Notes: a model not told the origin generated them from the sequence alone. A DNA stretch of 64,000 nucleotides from Prostheceraeus crozeri (GCA_907163375.1 CAJQUW010014354.1:1-64000), one strand, 5' to 3'; positions 12,627-23,081 are shown, counted from the first letter of the stretch. Program-made: numbers and translations.

Positions 12627-12919
12627 AACGCTGGCGCATCAGAAGCGTGAAAATGCAGCGTAGGCGCCGCGACTGAACGCCATCAAAACGCTGGTATTCA
12701 TCTTCGAAGGCATTATGGATGATCAACCAGAAAATGATCAATCTAATAGTATTATATTTCGAAGGAGTTTCTGTTTCATAGATAAAACCGATGTGAAAAT
12801 GCTATCAAGTCGTCAAATTTTTAGGCATCGCGTTTATTTGGCATCTGTGCGCCATCGTAGCGCTAGCAGCGCGATCCCCACGCCAATCAGCCAAATTACG
12901 CTGGCGCCACGCCAGCGTT
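12627..12919. repeat. CpG-rich inverted-repeat element (possible MITE)
   Basis: AACGCTGGCG at 12627-12636 and CGCCAGCGTT at 12910-12919 form inverted ends. At the right end ACGCTGGCG and CGCCAGCGT form a hairpin with a 3-nt loop. The block is far richer in CpG than its surroundings. The 88-aa ORF at 12715-12981 crosses it and shows no domain. No target duplication is obvious. Confidence 0.35.
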
Positions 12920-13601
12920 ACGCCAAATCATTTTACACTGGGATTATACATGCACCGGTATGTAGTTCTGTATTCAGGTGAAACTGCGCTCATACATGCA
13001 ATTTCAATTTTCAGGATTTTGTGATATTTGTCATCCACCTCTTAATGATCTATACGATACATGTCATTTTCTTCCTTGTACTTTCTACATAGTGCTAATT
13101 TTGATTTTTAATCATACAAATGTAAACACAGCATTTCTATTCTATCATCCTTGAAGAATTATCACATGTAAATAAGCAATGAAAATAAAATGACTTGAGG
13201 GAGCTGTACTATGTTCCAGTCAAAACTTTTTTCCTGGATGCAATACTTTTCGAGTGACTGCACAAATTCAAGATTTCATATACCGATACATCATCAAATC
13301 TAGATAAGAGATAGAATGCGAAAGCCACATTGGCAAGATTGGTACTACACGTATCTCAAATTTCTAGTGAATTCACACACATCAAAACGTCTGTAAACAT
13401 AGGATTTGGATAAAAAATCCTAACCTTGTCAAGCTTGCGAAAAAACACGAAAGGAACATTAGGTAAATGAACAAAAACAAATTAATTAATAACTTTACTT
13501 AGAAGTTCTTCAAACTATGGCCCTCGGCCCGGGAAATTGAGTTCTGGTAAAGCCTAACTCAATGAATTCGTAGAAAATAAATAACAATTCAATCATCCCA
13601 C
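12920..13601. other. Unique AT-rich spacer
   Basis: No coding or structural signal seen between the inverted-repeat element and the 64-bp satellite. Confidence 0.4.
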
Positions 13602-13933
13602 AATTCACTGCACACTGCTCTTACGTGCGTATTTATTCATGCAACCAAACTGTAACTCTTCATGCAATTCACTGCACACTGCACTTACGTACGTATTTAT
13701 TCATGCAACCAAACTGTACCTCTTCATGCAATTCACTGCACACTGTACTTATGTGCGTATTTATTCATGCAACCAAACTGTACCTCTTCATGCAATTCAC
13801 TGCACACTGTACTTATGTACGTATTTATTCATGCAACCAAACTGTACCTCTTCATGCAATTCACTGCACACTGTACTTATGTGCGTATTTATTCATGCAA
13901 CCAGACTGTACCTCTTCATGCAATTCACTGCAC
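13602..13933. repeat. 64-bp tandem satellite, about five copies
   Basis: The phrase CGTATTTATTCATGCAACCA begins at 13628, 13692, 13756, 13820 and 13884, an exact 64-bp period with few substitutions (TGCGTA/TACGTA, CACTT/TACTT). Because 64 is not a multiple of 3, each plus-strand frame reads through different phases; all three are open (ORFs starting at 13625, 13639 and 13662). These are artefacts of a stop-free repeat, not genes. Confidence 0.95.
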
Positions 13934-14556
13934 ATATCGTGCATGTGATTAACTGAGCAACAAACCATTTGAGCTTCGAAATAAACTTAACTTGCCTATG
14001 CAATCATTGAGAAATAGATTCTAAAATAATGTGCGACATAATGCAAGGGTAAGGACTATGTATGCTTTAATATGAACTCATTATTATTTTTACATATATG
14101 ATGTACTATAGTGTAGGTATATTTTTGATATTCATGCAGTTCGCTTAATTTGTGTACAATGTAAGCCTGCAATTTGTTCATATAGTACGTACACATGTGC
14201 ACGGATAAGCCTTATATCAAATTTCGCATCCAAAAACCTTTTGTTAAAGGAAACTTCCATTTTCATCGGTCAAATTTCCAATATTTTACATCGATTTTAA
14301 AGTACACTGATTTTGTCTATAGTAGTCTCTAAGTTATGATGACTAATTACACAATCATGTGTGATGCATGTGTAGCATATACACGTAGATACTCTATTGA
14401 AGCGATTTCAATAAAGATATTACAGAGACTTGATAAAGAAACTTGCATATTATTAGGTCGAAAGGAATGATCGCTGTTTCAGGTTAATATTTGAAAAAAA
14501 CTTGCAGTGCAACATTGGGCATTCATATTCATATGAGTACATCCTCGGCTACTTAC
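13934..14556. other. Unique spacer, no gene
   Basis: AT-rich sequence with no recognised feature between the satellite and the orphan exon. Confidence 0.4.
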
Positions 14557-14738
14557 CAGTCAATCTGCGCTTCTTCAATTCCTCAAGCTGTTCCGACAAT
14601 GCTCTTTTTCTTACGACGCCCATTTCAATCAGTTGGCGTAGGCTACAATTAAATAAAATTGGTGGACCGTATACACTTGTATAACAGACGGACAGCTGTC
14701 CCTGCCACCAATTGTATCTACACGTTTGACATACGTCT
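14557..14738 (-). CDS. Orphan exon of an unrecognised gene
   Basis: On the minus strand an acceptor (GTATTAG) near 14739 is followed by an open segment ending in a consensus donor (ACTG followed by GTAAGTAG) at 14556. It encodes DVCQTCRYNWWQGQL, then a Leu-rich part and a basic helical end (QLEELKKRRLTG). The CxxC with WW is unusual, but I cannot name a family. The exon ends in phase 1. No partner exon could be placed with confidence. It may be part of a transposon-encoded gene, because the downstream minus-strand region is all element-derived. Confidence 0.35.
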
Positions 14739-15079
14739 CTAATACAGTACAACATAAACACTTAAGAAACCAGTACATGGCCTTATCATATCAGGCCTAC
14801 TTACTTAGTACATTAATGAAACTGAAAAGTGTGTATGATTCAAAAACATTTATTATCGATGCAATATTGACAGATAAGTTCAAAATACAGGTAAGATAAG
14901 TTGCACTGGTAGACAAATTGAGCACATGATTGTACTAATTCCGCTTCAAGTCTGCTGGAATTTTCGTTTCTTTGAAAGTCACCTGAAATCGTAAAGGAAC
15001 ACACGCCCACAAACTGAATTCCACAAAATATTCAACTTTTTAGGTTACCAGTGAAATTTTGTACATTATTTTAGGTTTT

Positions 15080-17275
15080 TTGGGTCCCTGGGAGGCCTGA
15101 AAGCCATTACACATGCACGCAGAAGATCCACAAATCACTTTATGCACCCTATCTTGCACTCTTGTCATAACAGTTGAATTTGATACACTGGTATTTATAA
15201 AAAGTGGCGCAGAATATTCTAATATGCTTCGAATGCGATTATGAGATCAGCAGTGGGCAGGAAAGGCTTCAACTGTCTCAATATGTGAATACGAGAAGAC
15301 GTTTTCTTAGTAACTTCATGTATGTGCTGACGGAAATTCAAATGGCGGTCAAAGATTACGCCAAGGATTCTTATAGAGTCTTTCACAGGGATGCCAGTAA
15401 TGTGATGCATTCGAAGGTCAGTCGTAGCGCTCAATGTAAAAAGTATTTGCTGACTTTTATCGGCTTTTATTGCCATCGTGTTATCCTGAGCCCATTTCAG
15501 AATATCAGCATACACACGAGCAATAGGATCATGTGAGGCACCACCGCGAACCTTGCCAAGAATGAAAATGTCACCTGCGTATTTCACCACCAAAGCGTCT
15601 GTGTTATTCGAGGTTGGTTGGCATGTCAGCACAAAAATATCCAAATACCAGAGAACCAATGCATGAACCTTGAGCTATCCCACTTTTGATGTGCAGGTAA
15701 TTTCCATGCTGGTCTTTCCACTTGACAAGTTGAAAACGAAATGAGAGATAGTTTTTAACAAATTGGATGGTGAAATCACTGAACTTGTCATTTTTCATTT
15801 TCTCAATAAGGCGGTTGTGAGACATTTTATGAAATCCCTTTTGCAAACCTAATGCAAGCATGTGACATCCGACAATTCCTTTCTCCTGCAGACACGATGA
15901 AATAGAGTTCTCAATTTCAACAAGTGCACTTACAGTTGAGCTTCTTTTTCTATAGGCAAATTGTTTTTCATCGAACCGATCAGTGAATTCAGAACCAATA
16001 GTTTCTCAAAAATACGTTCCGGCACCGGAAGAAGGGATATAGGGCGCATGTTCGAAAGATTCGGTGGAGTAGTTTTTGGGACAGGCAATATGTCTGCACA
16101 CTTCCACATATGAGGAACATTTGCCGCCGTAATGCACATATTGAATAAGGATGTCACAGGTATCGAAATAACTTCTGCAATCTTGGACCAAACGATAGAA
16201 GGTATGGCATCAGAACCTGGAGAGGTTTTTGGGTTAACATTCCGTAAGGCGGCCTCCACTGACTCGACATTAAATAATAATGGGTCAGAAATTGAACAAG
16301 ATGGAATAAGTGAGTCGATTGGATCATGAATGAAGTTAGACGAAAGCATATCATTCAAATCGTGTAACACCACCGATAATGGAACATCAGGACTACATCT
16401 AGGAAGCCAATCTCTATCAATTCTACTGTTGCTTGTCACCATTTTGCAAACATCCCAAGTATTCTTGCCACGCTTGGATAGAAATGATGAACTCTACTGC
16501 TGTTTTGCTTTAAATATGGCACTTTTGACTTTTGCTTGTAATATTTGTACAGTGGCCAGTCTTTGTTACGGTAGGCAGCATACCTTTTATTGATAAGAAG
16601 TTTCACCTCATTTGTTAACCAGGGTTTGTCAGTTTTACTAGCCTTTACATAGTCACATGGAATAAATTCCAATGCCTGATTAAGCACCATATAAAACCGT
16701 TCACAGCTTTTGTTAAGGTCATCATCAATAATCATACTCCAATCAATAGTTGAGAGATACCGTAAAGCACTGCAAATATTTGAATAACGTAAATCCAACA
16801 CTCGTACCAAATCTGATTTCCGTGAAATTATCTGCTTCGGCTTATACTATCACGTTGTGATCACCATTACCAATGGGAGGCAGAGTTATAGGATCTATGT
16901 AAAGATCGACATAGTTGTCCGGGATGAGAATTAGATTCAAAAAGGCTTCAAATCGAGTTGGTTGAGTAATCACATTATGTAGACCGAATGACATTTCGAA
17001 TATTGAGGAATCGACGTGATTAAAGTCTCCAAGTACGAGCACTATATGGTCAGGCAAATCCATGAGAATTCCATCAATAATAGAACAGACATAATTATTC
17101 AAACTCTGCTGCATCGGAATACTCAATGAGCGTCCTTTCGGATAATATACTATTGCCACCAAACACTTAAAACGACGATAAGCTGTAGACACAACAAGGA
17201 GTTCAACGTCACCATACTCTGAGCGATAAAATAATTTATCAGAGCGAAACGAAGATCTTATAGGGCATAATAGTC
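15080..17275 (-). mobile_element. LINE (Jockey/CR1-like), 5'-truncated and decayed
   Basis: Reading on the minus strand: an AP endonuclease C-terminal part (about 17270 to 16842, with VLGDFNHVD and GNGDHNVIV), a linker before the RT domain (16810-16436, PWLTNEVKLL), the RT fingers and palm (16442-15930, NPKTSPGSDAIPS and NMRPISLLP), the middle of the RT domain (15861-15604, AQGSCIGSLVFG) and the RT C-terminal part (15659-15219, LGVIFDRHLNFRQHI). Coding-like sequence continues to about 15080 in shifted frames (RVQDRVHKVI). The catalytic segment reads KYAGDIFIL, where LINEs have A/Y-x-D-D, so one catalytic Asp is lost. Several frameshifts separate the pieces. Its 5' border abuts a Penelope-like fragment in the same orientation. 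Confidence 0.75.
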
Positions 17276-18029
17276 ATCCCCCTTGGAGGACTAAAAATCT
17301 GCGGATCTTTAGTAGAGCGCTTGCATTCTTCATATTTTGCAAATTTCTTGTCGTTATCTAGAATTGCTTGCATTTTGGTGTTGTATTTATGGTTATCTTC
17401 AATAACTATTCCACTACCCTCATCAAACTGTGATATGTATAGATCTTTTCTTTCTGACAAATCCTTCAAAATCTTCATGCTTGTCTTCGAACGTTTTGAG
17501 ACGTGCTTATGATTCTTATCAAAGTATGATTTGAAAGTCACCCGAAATTTATGAATCAGTTCATCGTTCAACTGTTCAGCACCTTGTTTTCATCATTGAG
17601 CAACCGCTTCAGCCTCTGCCTTTTCTTTCTGAATGAAATCTTTATCAAAAGGCCACACATAGAAAACCCAAGTGTAAGTATGTGCTTTTCCGTCTGTGTC
17701 AACTTGTAAGATGACAAATTGATGACATTCTCCAGTCTGCGACGTTTAGCTATCTTTACATAGGCCTGTTGATATCGCTGAAGATTCTTTATCTTTTTCT
17801 CATGAACTTCAGAGATGGATTTCCTGACTTTATTCATTTGAAAAATACATATTTCTCTGATGACACTGCGATTACTTTCAGGTAAAGAGTTAATGAAGTT
17901 CTGAAAATTAAGTTGCTTCTCAGTTCTAACTTTGTCAGCCTCACCTTTCAGCTTTAAAAGATCCTTTGACTGCGCCTTCCGTAGATTCTGCTTCTGGTTT
18001 ATAAGGTTTTTTGGAGTTTTGAACTGCAC
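17276..18029 (-). pseudogene. Penelope-like element, N-terminal part
   Basis: Two ORFs in different frames (18029-17568 and 17571-17239) carry a Lys/Arg-rich coiled N-terminus, then SYKLTQTEKHILTLGF, which recalls the L..E...L..GL.F motif before the Penelope RT. Next comes MKILKDLSERKDLYISQFDE with GSGIVIEDNHKYNTKM, the equivalent of the D-KG-VV-Y motif. The RT palm and GIY-YIG domain are absent; the element is cut off near 17275 where LINE endonuclease sequence begins. The call comes from motif order only. Confidence 0.5.
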
Positions 18030-18092
18030 AAACTTCGGAATTACTCCTTCATTGATGCGACGTTTTGTGCGCCAACTTTGAATTAATACTAA

Positions 18093-18579
18093 TTGCTGAT
18101 TCGTCTTGTGTCATTTCAGCGACTTCATAAATTCCTTTTTGAAGCCAAATTCGAAATTGTTACAGATCACAAAGCCCTAGAGCATATGTTTTCACCATCC
18201 AACCCAGCATCCAAGACTACATCAAACATGTTACAGCGATGGGCCATCGAGTTGTCGGCTTATGATTATACAATTCGATATCAACCTAGCAAGACGATCC
18301 CACATGCTGATTTCCAATCTCGATATTCTCATTTCAATTCAGAAATGACAGATTATGAATGTTTCACAACAACTCCACTGCCCTTTACTTCATCGAAAAC
18401 GAGTCCGTCATTTTATGGGTCAATCCTAGCTGGTATTCGAAATGGTTCGTCAGCCACTGCAAGGGAGCGATTTCCTCAAATCTGCGGAAGACGAGAAGAG
18501 ATATCAGTTGCTGTTGACAGCGTTATCTCACTCAATGACAGAATCCTTGTTCCTACTTGCCGGAATGCAATGCTGTCCC
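18093..18579 (+). pseudogene. Ty3/gypsy RNase H and integrase N-terminus (older element, left part)
   Basis: The ORF shows FEIVTDHKALEHMF (RNase H) and YQPSKTIPHADFQSR (RNase H end), followed by integrase N-terminal sequence that includes SLNDRILVP. It is interrupted at 18579 by the young element and continues at 23452. It resembles the Mag/K02A2.6-like lineage. Confidence 0.7.
18575..18579. repeat. 5-bp target site duplication (GTCCC) of the young gypsy element
   Basis: GTCCC stands before the 5' LTR and again at 23447-23451 after the 3' LTR. A 5-bp duplication is usual for Ty3/gypsy integrases. Confidence 0.9.
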
Positions 18580-18798
18580 TGTGGCATAGTGAAATCTATG
18601 ACATTATATGACGTTTGTTTGTTCACAGCAAACTGTTCCTTTAAATACCCTAACTTCTAATGAACTTTGTTATTGGAGAAATTTATGAAAAATACACAGA
18701 ACTAGTTTCGACCACGAAGTGCTTGTTTTGATTCTCTGACATGTACATACGGCAAAGTCAATACTGATGTGCATGCGACCCTAACTGAAAACATTACA
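18580..18798 (+). repeat. 5' LTR, 219 bp
   Basis: Begins TGTGGCATAG and ends GAAAACATTACA. It matches the 3' LTR at 23228-23446 base for base as far as I can compare. Confidence 0.93.
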
Positions 18799-18799
18799 T

Positions 18800-18813
18800 T
18801 GGCGACTAGGATG
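18800..18813 (+). promoter_or_regulatory. Primer-binding-like site
   Basis: TGGCGACTAGGATG begins two bases after the 5' LTR, where the minus-strand primer tRNA binds. The tRNA species cannot be stated without matching it to the host tRNA set. Confidence 0.6.
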
Positions 18814-18952
18814 TTTGATATCCTGAGAGTGTGAAGTTCTTTCTATGCAATTACTAATTCATTTACTAAAGTAGGAATAGGATTTGACAAAACTTACTAA
18901 TATTTGCATTACTAAAGTTCTAGGACTGAGCTGCTCTTTTTTCTTTTGAGTT

Positions 18953-21304
18953 ATGGCTAGCGTCATTACTGGCGTTCCTGCGCCCACACCTTTCCTTCAC
19001 ACTCCAGGCGAACCACCCATTGCATGGGATACTTGGATACGTACTTTCGACAACTACCTGCTTGCCGTAGGACTAGATGTCACCACTGAGGAAGCTAGGT
19101 GTAGGGCTCTGTTGATCTCGTGCCTAGGATCGGAAGGTCAGAGGATCTTGTACACGTTTGACAGCTCCAGTGTTTCTAAACTTGCCGACCTAAAGAAGGT
19201 CATGAAGAACTACTTTGTGGTATCCACCTCTAAGTGGACATACCGACTCAAACTGCATGAGCGCATGCAGCGTCAGGGCGAGTCGATCGAGAGTTTCACT
19301 TCTGATTTGCGGCAGATTGCCTCCAGTTGCGAGTTTAAGGTTAGTACAGACCCGCTCAACGAATCACTGCTTGGACAATTCATTATAGGTGTTCATGACA
19401 ACCGGGTTAGAGAGAAGCTTTTACTTCAAGATGACAGCAAGCTGACGTTCGCAGGCGCTGTCGACATTGCCAAAGAGTATGAGCGTGTCACGCAAGAAAG
19501 CTCCACTTTTAGGTCACATGGATCTGTTTCTAGTCATGCAGCACTCCAAATCCGTTCGTCTAGACAGCGTGATCGTTTTCAAGGTCACAAGCAAAAATCA
19601 AGTAAGCATATCAGTTCAGGTAACCAGCACACGCGATGCTATCGTTGTGGGTCTGATAAGCATGTTGCCATGTATGACCAATGCCCTGCCAGAGAGAAAG
19701 TTTGCAATTTTTGTAAGAAGATGGGTCACTTTTCAAAAGTCTGTAGCAGTCGACCTAGAAGTCAGTCAAGTCACAGTACGCATCGAGCTCCAAGTCGTTC
19801 TAACCGTGGTCAGTCCAGGGGTAGAGGTGTTAGAGTGAATGAAATCACCGATGGGCCAGATGAAGATTCCACTGTTTGTCGCATCACAATTTGCAACTTG
19901 GGTAATCCTAATCACGATGAGAAGTTCACATCGAGTTTGATTGTGCAGAGCCAGGTTCTCTCAGGTGTTTTGGATACCGGTTGTGGCATTAACATCATTC
20001 CACATCTAGTTCTGTCAACGTTTTGGTCTCAGAAGAGAATTCAGGATGCGCTTCATCAATGTGCCATCAGAGTGTTCACTTATACAGGAGAAAGAGTTCA
20101 AGTGATGGGAAAGATAGAAATTTTTTGCACTTCTGCTGACGGCAAAGAGAGTTGCACAGTACCCTTCGTTGTTGTCTCACTGAGAGAGAAGGAAGTATTG
20201 TTTGGCCGTGACTTGATGAGACGCTTTCATAGTATAAGAAAAGATCTTTGGGATCTACTTTCTCCAGCCAGATCGAACTTGAATGTCAACATGAATGCAT
20301 GCCTGTTTTCTCGGAACTCTCCGCAGACAATTGATCCACCACATGTACCTTCTGTGTCTACAAATTCTATCTGTCAGACGAGTTATGTCAGTCCCACTGC
20401 TCAGGTTTCTCATGCTGATCCTGATTCTTTTGCAAATTTCACAAGTGATTCGTCTACATCACTCACTTCCCCTGCTTCTCAGCCAGATGTCGTTGCTCTA
20501 GGATGCATCAAAGGCTACACTCACAAAGTTCGTGTAAACTCGGATGTTAGACCTGTGCGCCAGTCATTGCGCCAAATTCCTTTCTCGATTCGGAATCAGG
20601 TCTCTGATGAAGTGAAGCGTTTACTTGCTGCCGATGTCATTGAGAGAGTTGAGGCATCTGAGTGGATTTCCAACCTGGTCATAGTACAGAAAGCGAACGG
20701 AAAGCTTAGAGTATGTGTTGATTTGCGAGCCGTGAATCAAGCTGTCGTTGTTGATGGCTATCCGCTCCCAAGGATTGAGGAAGTACTGCACTCCATGAAG
20801 GATTCTTCGACTTTTTCAAAGCTAGATTTGTCAGAGGCATACTTGCAACTACCACTCCATAAAGAAAGTCGAGATTTGACTACGTTCATAGTACCTGACG
20901 GTTTGTTCCGCTTCAAGCGATGCCCTTACGGGTTGGCCTCATGTCCATCTGCTTTCCAGTCCGTCATGTCCAAGATTCTGAAAGGTATTGACGGTGTTGT
21001 ATGCTACCTGGATGACGTTTTGGTCACTGGACCTTCTACTGAAATCCACAACCAGAGATTAAGGGCAGTGCAGAACCGACTGAATGACCACAATGTGAAG
21101 CTGAATGAAGCCAAGTGCATTTACGGTGTCAGCAAGATCACATACTTAGGACACGATATTGACAGACATGGCATCAAGCCCTCATGTGAAAAGGTCAAGG
21201 CACTGATCGAGTCCCCGCCCCAACGTCATTCACTGAGCTTCGCACGACATTGGGTGCTTTCGGTTTTTACGCAAAACACATTCAAAATTTTTCAACCTTG
21301 GTAG
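18953..21304 (+). CDS. gag-pol (gag, protease, reverse transcriptase)
   Basis: A 783-aa single frame. Residues 1-200 are the gag capsid-like part. The nucleocapsid has two zinc knuckles: CYRCGSDKHVAMYDQC at 229-244 (C-X2-C-X4-H-X6-C, two residues longer than usual at the end) and CNFCKKMGHFSKVC at 251-264 (standard). A basic Arg/Ser-rich linker follows. The protease active site is LDTGCGINIIP, with DTG at 341-343. In RT, KLDLSEAY is at 623-630 and the catalytic YLDD at 685-688. The frame is lost near 21220 in a C-rich run, so the last ~28 residues are not pol, which continues in the frame of 21250-22173. The start is the first ATG of the frame, 155 bases after the LTR. Confidence 0.9.
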   Translation: MASVITGVPAPTPFLHTPGEPPIAWDTWIRTFDNYLLAVGLDVTTEEARCRALLISCLGSEGQRILYTFDSSSVSKLADLKKVMKNYFVVSTSKWTYRLKLHERMQRQGESIESFTSDLRQIASSCEFKVSTDPLNESLLGQFIIGVHDNRVREKLLLQDDSKLTFAGAVDIAKEYERVTQESSTFRSHGSVSSHAALQIRSSRQRDRFQGHKQKSSKHISSGNQHTRCYRCGSDKHVAMYDQCPAREKVCNFCKKMGHFSKVCSSRPRSQSSHSTHRAPSRSNRGQSRGRGVRVNEITDGPDEDSTVCRITICNLGNPNHDEKFTSSLIVQSQVLSGVLDTGCGINIIPHLVLSTFWSQKRIQDALHQCAIRVFTYTGERVQVMGKIEIFCTSADGKESCTVPFVVVSLREKEVLFGRDLMRRFHSIRKDLWDLLSPARSNLNVNMNACLFSRNSPQTIDPPHVPSVSTNSICQTSYVSPTAQVSHADPDSFANFTSDSSTSLTSPASQPDVVALGCIKGYTHKVRVNSDVRPVRQSLRQIPFSIRNQVSDEVKRLLAADVIERVEASEWISNLVIVQKANGKLRVCVDLRAVNQAVVVDGYPLPRIEEVLHSMKDSSTFSKLDLSEAYLQLPLHKESRDLTTFIVPDGLFRFKRCPYGLASCPSAFQSVMSKILKGIDGVVCYLDDVLVTGPSTEIHNQRLRAVQNRLNDHNVKLNEAKCIYGVSKITYLGHDIDRHGIKPSCEKVKALIESPPQRHSLSFARHWVLSVFTQNTFKIFQPW

Positions 21305-22173
21305 AACCTCTGCGGTGTTTGTTAAGTTCTCCACAGTTCACGTGGTCTCAGGAAGCTCAAGTGACTTTTGACAGAATGAAGCTACTTATAAGTCAAAGTT
21401 CTGCCCTAGCACCTTTTGATGCCAATCTGCCAGTCATTGTGTCGACTGATGCATCAAATGTTGGACTAGGAGCTACGCTCTCGATTGTTGATCCACATTT
21501 TGGAAAGAGAACAGTTGAATTTGCATCCAAGAGGCTCACAGCATCAGAAAAGAAGTTTTCCACAACTGAGAAGGAAAGTCTTGCGCTAGTTTGGGCCTGC
21601 GAGAGATGGAGACCGTACCTTTTAGGAAGAAAGTTTGTGCTTGAAACTGACCATGAACCGCTTCGCATGATTTTCTCAAGAAAGGGTTTTGACCGAATGA
21701 GTTTGCGACTAGCTCGCTGGGCAACAAGACTCATGGCGTTCAATTTCGATGTGCAATATAAGCGAGGTTGTGATAACACAATTCCCGATTACTGCTCTCG
21801 TTTTCCGATTGAGGACATGGTTTACTTGCTATCGGATGATCAGGATGAAGACTTAGCTATTGTTCAGTCCATGTCAGTAAAAAATTTCCAAGATGCGTGC
21901 GAGTCATGTCCAGATCTGTCTAGGATAAGAAATTTCATTGAAACAGGTTGGCCAAGCAAGAAGAACATGCCTACCGAATTGCAGCCCTATTTTCTGATTC
22001 GAGATGAACTCTCCATTCACCAGCATCAAGTTATGAGAGGAAGAAGAGTAGTTGCTAGAGACGATTTGATTGACATAGCACATGAATCTCACATGGGTAT
22101 TCAGAAAACCAAGACGAGACTCAGGTCTATGTATTGGTGGCCAGGACTAGACAAGCAAATCGAAGAAGATTAG
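21250..22173 (+). CDS. pol continuation: RT connection, RNase H, integrase N-terminus
   Basis: It continues the same pol protein in another frame: GAFGFYAKHIQNFSTLVEPL (RT end), STDASNVGLGATL (RNase H start), KESLALVWACERW and TDHEPLRMIF, PDYCSRFP (RNase H end), then IAHESHMGIQKTKTRLR with MYWWPGLDKQ, the His half of the integrase HHCC zinc site. A stop at 22171 precedes the Cys half (NCSVCQ), which lies in the next frame. The printed start codon is arbitrary, since the segment is a frameshift product. Confidence 0.85.
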   Translation: MGAFGFYAKHIQNFSTLVEPLRCLLSSPQFTWSQEAQVTFDRMKLLISQSSALAPFDANLPVIVSTDASNVGLGATLSIVDPHFGKRTVEFASKRLTASEKKFSTTEKESLALVWACERWRPYLLGRKFVLETDHEPLRMIFSRKGFDRMSLRLARWATRLMAFNFDVQYKRGCDNTIPDYCSRFPIEDMVYLLSDDQDEDLAIVQSMSVKNFQDACESCPDLSRIRNFIETGWPSKKNMPTELQPYFLIRDELSIHQHQVMRGRRVVARDDLIDIAHESHMGIQKTKTRLRSMYWWPGLDKQIEED

Positions 22174-22174
22174 G

Positions 22175-22792
22175 AACTGCAGTGTTTGCCAGATGGCAAG
22201 CAAAACTTTCAAAAGTGGTCCAGCACCTTCAAAAGAAAATTTGCCTCTTCCAGAGTTTCCGTGGAAGCGTGTGTCAATTGACATTAAGGGTCCAATGTAC
22301 TACTTGCCTTCATATCTAAGATATGCAATTGTTGTGATTGATCTCCACAGTAAATGGCCTGAAGTTTCCTTTGCGTCGTCTGTTGAAACTGATAAAGTCA
22401 TTGAAGTTTTGGATGGTATTTTTTCGAGGGAAGGATTTCCAGAAGAGCTGTTGTCCGACAATGGTGCTCAGTTTACATCCACATCGTTTTCTGATTTTCT
22501 GTGCAAGAGAAATATTGTCCACATTCGCGCACCCATTTACAATCCTGAGTCCAATGCCGTCGTAGAGAGATTTAACCGCACATTGGCTGAACAGATCGAG
22601 TTGGCTTTGTTTCAGAAGACTCCAGTACCTCAGTACATTCGTCAGTTCCTTCTTACCTACCGATCCTCGCCACACTCAACAACTCTTCAGTCTCCCAGTT
22701 TTCGTCTTCGAAATGCGAACACAGCTCAGTTCACTAGTTCATGTGAAACCCAAGAAGAAAGTTCGATTCGAAGAGCCATTCAGGTCAGGTGA
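22175..22792 (+). CDS. pol continuation: integrase catalytic core
   Basis: After the frame change near 22171 the Cys pair NCSVCQ completes the zinc site. The core shows VSIDIKGPM (first Asp), LLSDNGAQFTS (second Asp) and AVVERFNRTLAEQ (Glu), an intact DDE set. The frame is lost again near 22700; the final ~30 residues are out of frame. Confidence 0.85.
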   Translation, partial: NCSVCQMASKTFKSGPAPSKENLPLPEFPWKRVSIDIKGPMYYLPSYLRYAIVVIDLHSKWPEVSFASSVETDKVIEVLDGIFSREGFPEELLSDNGAQFTSTSFSDFLCKRNIVHIRAPIYNPESNAVVERFNRTLAEQIELALFQKTPVPQYIRQFLLTYRSSPHSTTLQSPSFRLRNANTAQFTSSCETQEESSIRRAIQVR

Positions 22793-23081
22793 CCGAGTCT
22801 GTGTGAAGCATCCGAGATCAGGAGAGATCAAGCGTGGTTTAAAAGTCTCAAGAAACATTGGCAGTCGGTCTGTCATTCTCGATGATGGCCAGAAGTGGCA
22901 CACGAAGCATGTGTCGACTGATCGATCGAACAGCAGGATGGAAGAAGAATGCGAGCTGCCGGACGTTCCGCGAGAAGTGCGTGGTGCCGTGCGAGACGTA
23001 GTGCAAGACGAGAATGGAGGAAGGCGACAAAGTACAAGAAGACGAAGACATGTGCGAAACGAGAACTTTATCTACTACTAG
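22713..23081 (+). CDS. pol C-terminus (integrase tail)
   Basis: It holds KPKKKVRFEEPFRSGDRVCV and a segment with SRSVILDDGQKWHTKHV, the GPY/F-like or SH3-like tail of gypsy integrases, then an Arg-rich end. It overlaps the preceding frame, which places the third frame break near 22700-22715. Confidence 0.8.
   Translation: MRTQLSSLVHVKPKKKVRFEEPFRSGDRVCVKHPRSGEIKRGLKVSRNIGSRSVILDDGQKWHTKHVSTDRSNSRMEEECELPDVPREVRGAVRDVVQDENGGRRQSTRRRRHVRNENFIYY

Noticed and set aside
13625..13956. Three overlapping ORFs of about 100 aa
   Set aside because: All are read-through of the 64-bp satellite.
15204..15536. 110-aa plus-strand ORF
   Set aside because: Antisense shadow of the LINE RT on the minus strand.
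16132..16593. Plus-strand ORFs
   Set aside because: Antisense shadows of LINE coding sequence.
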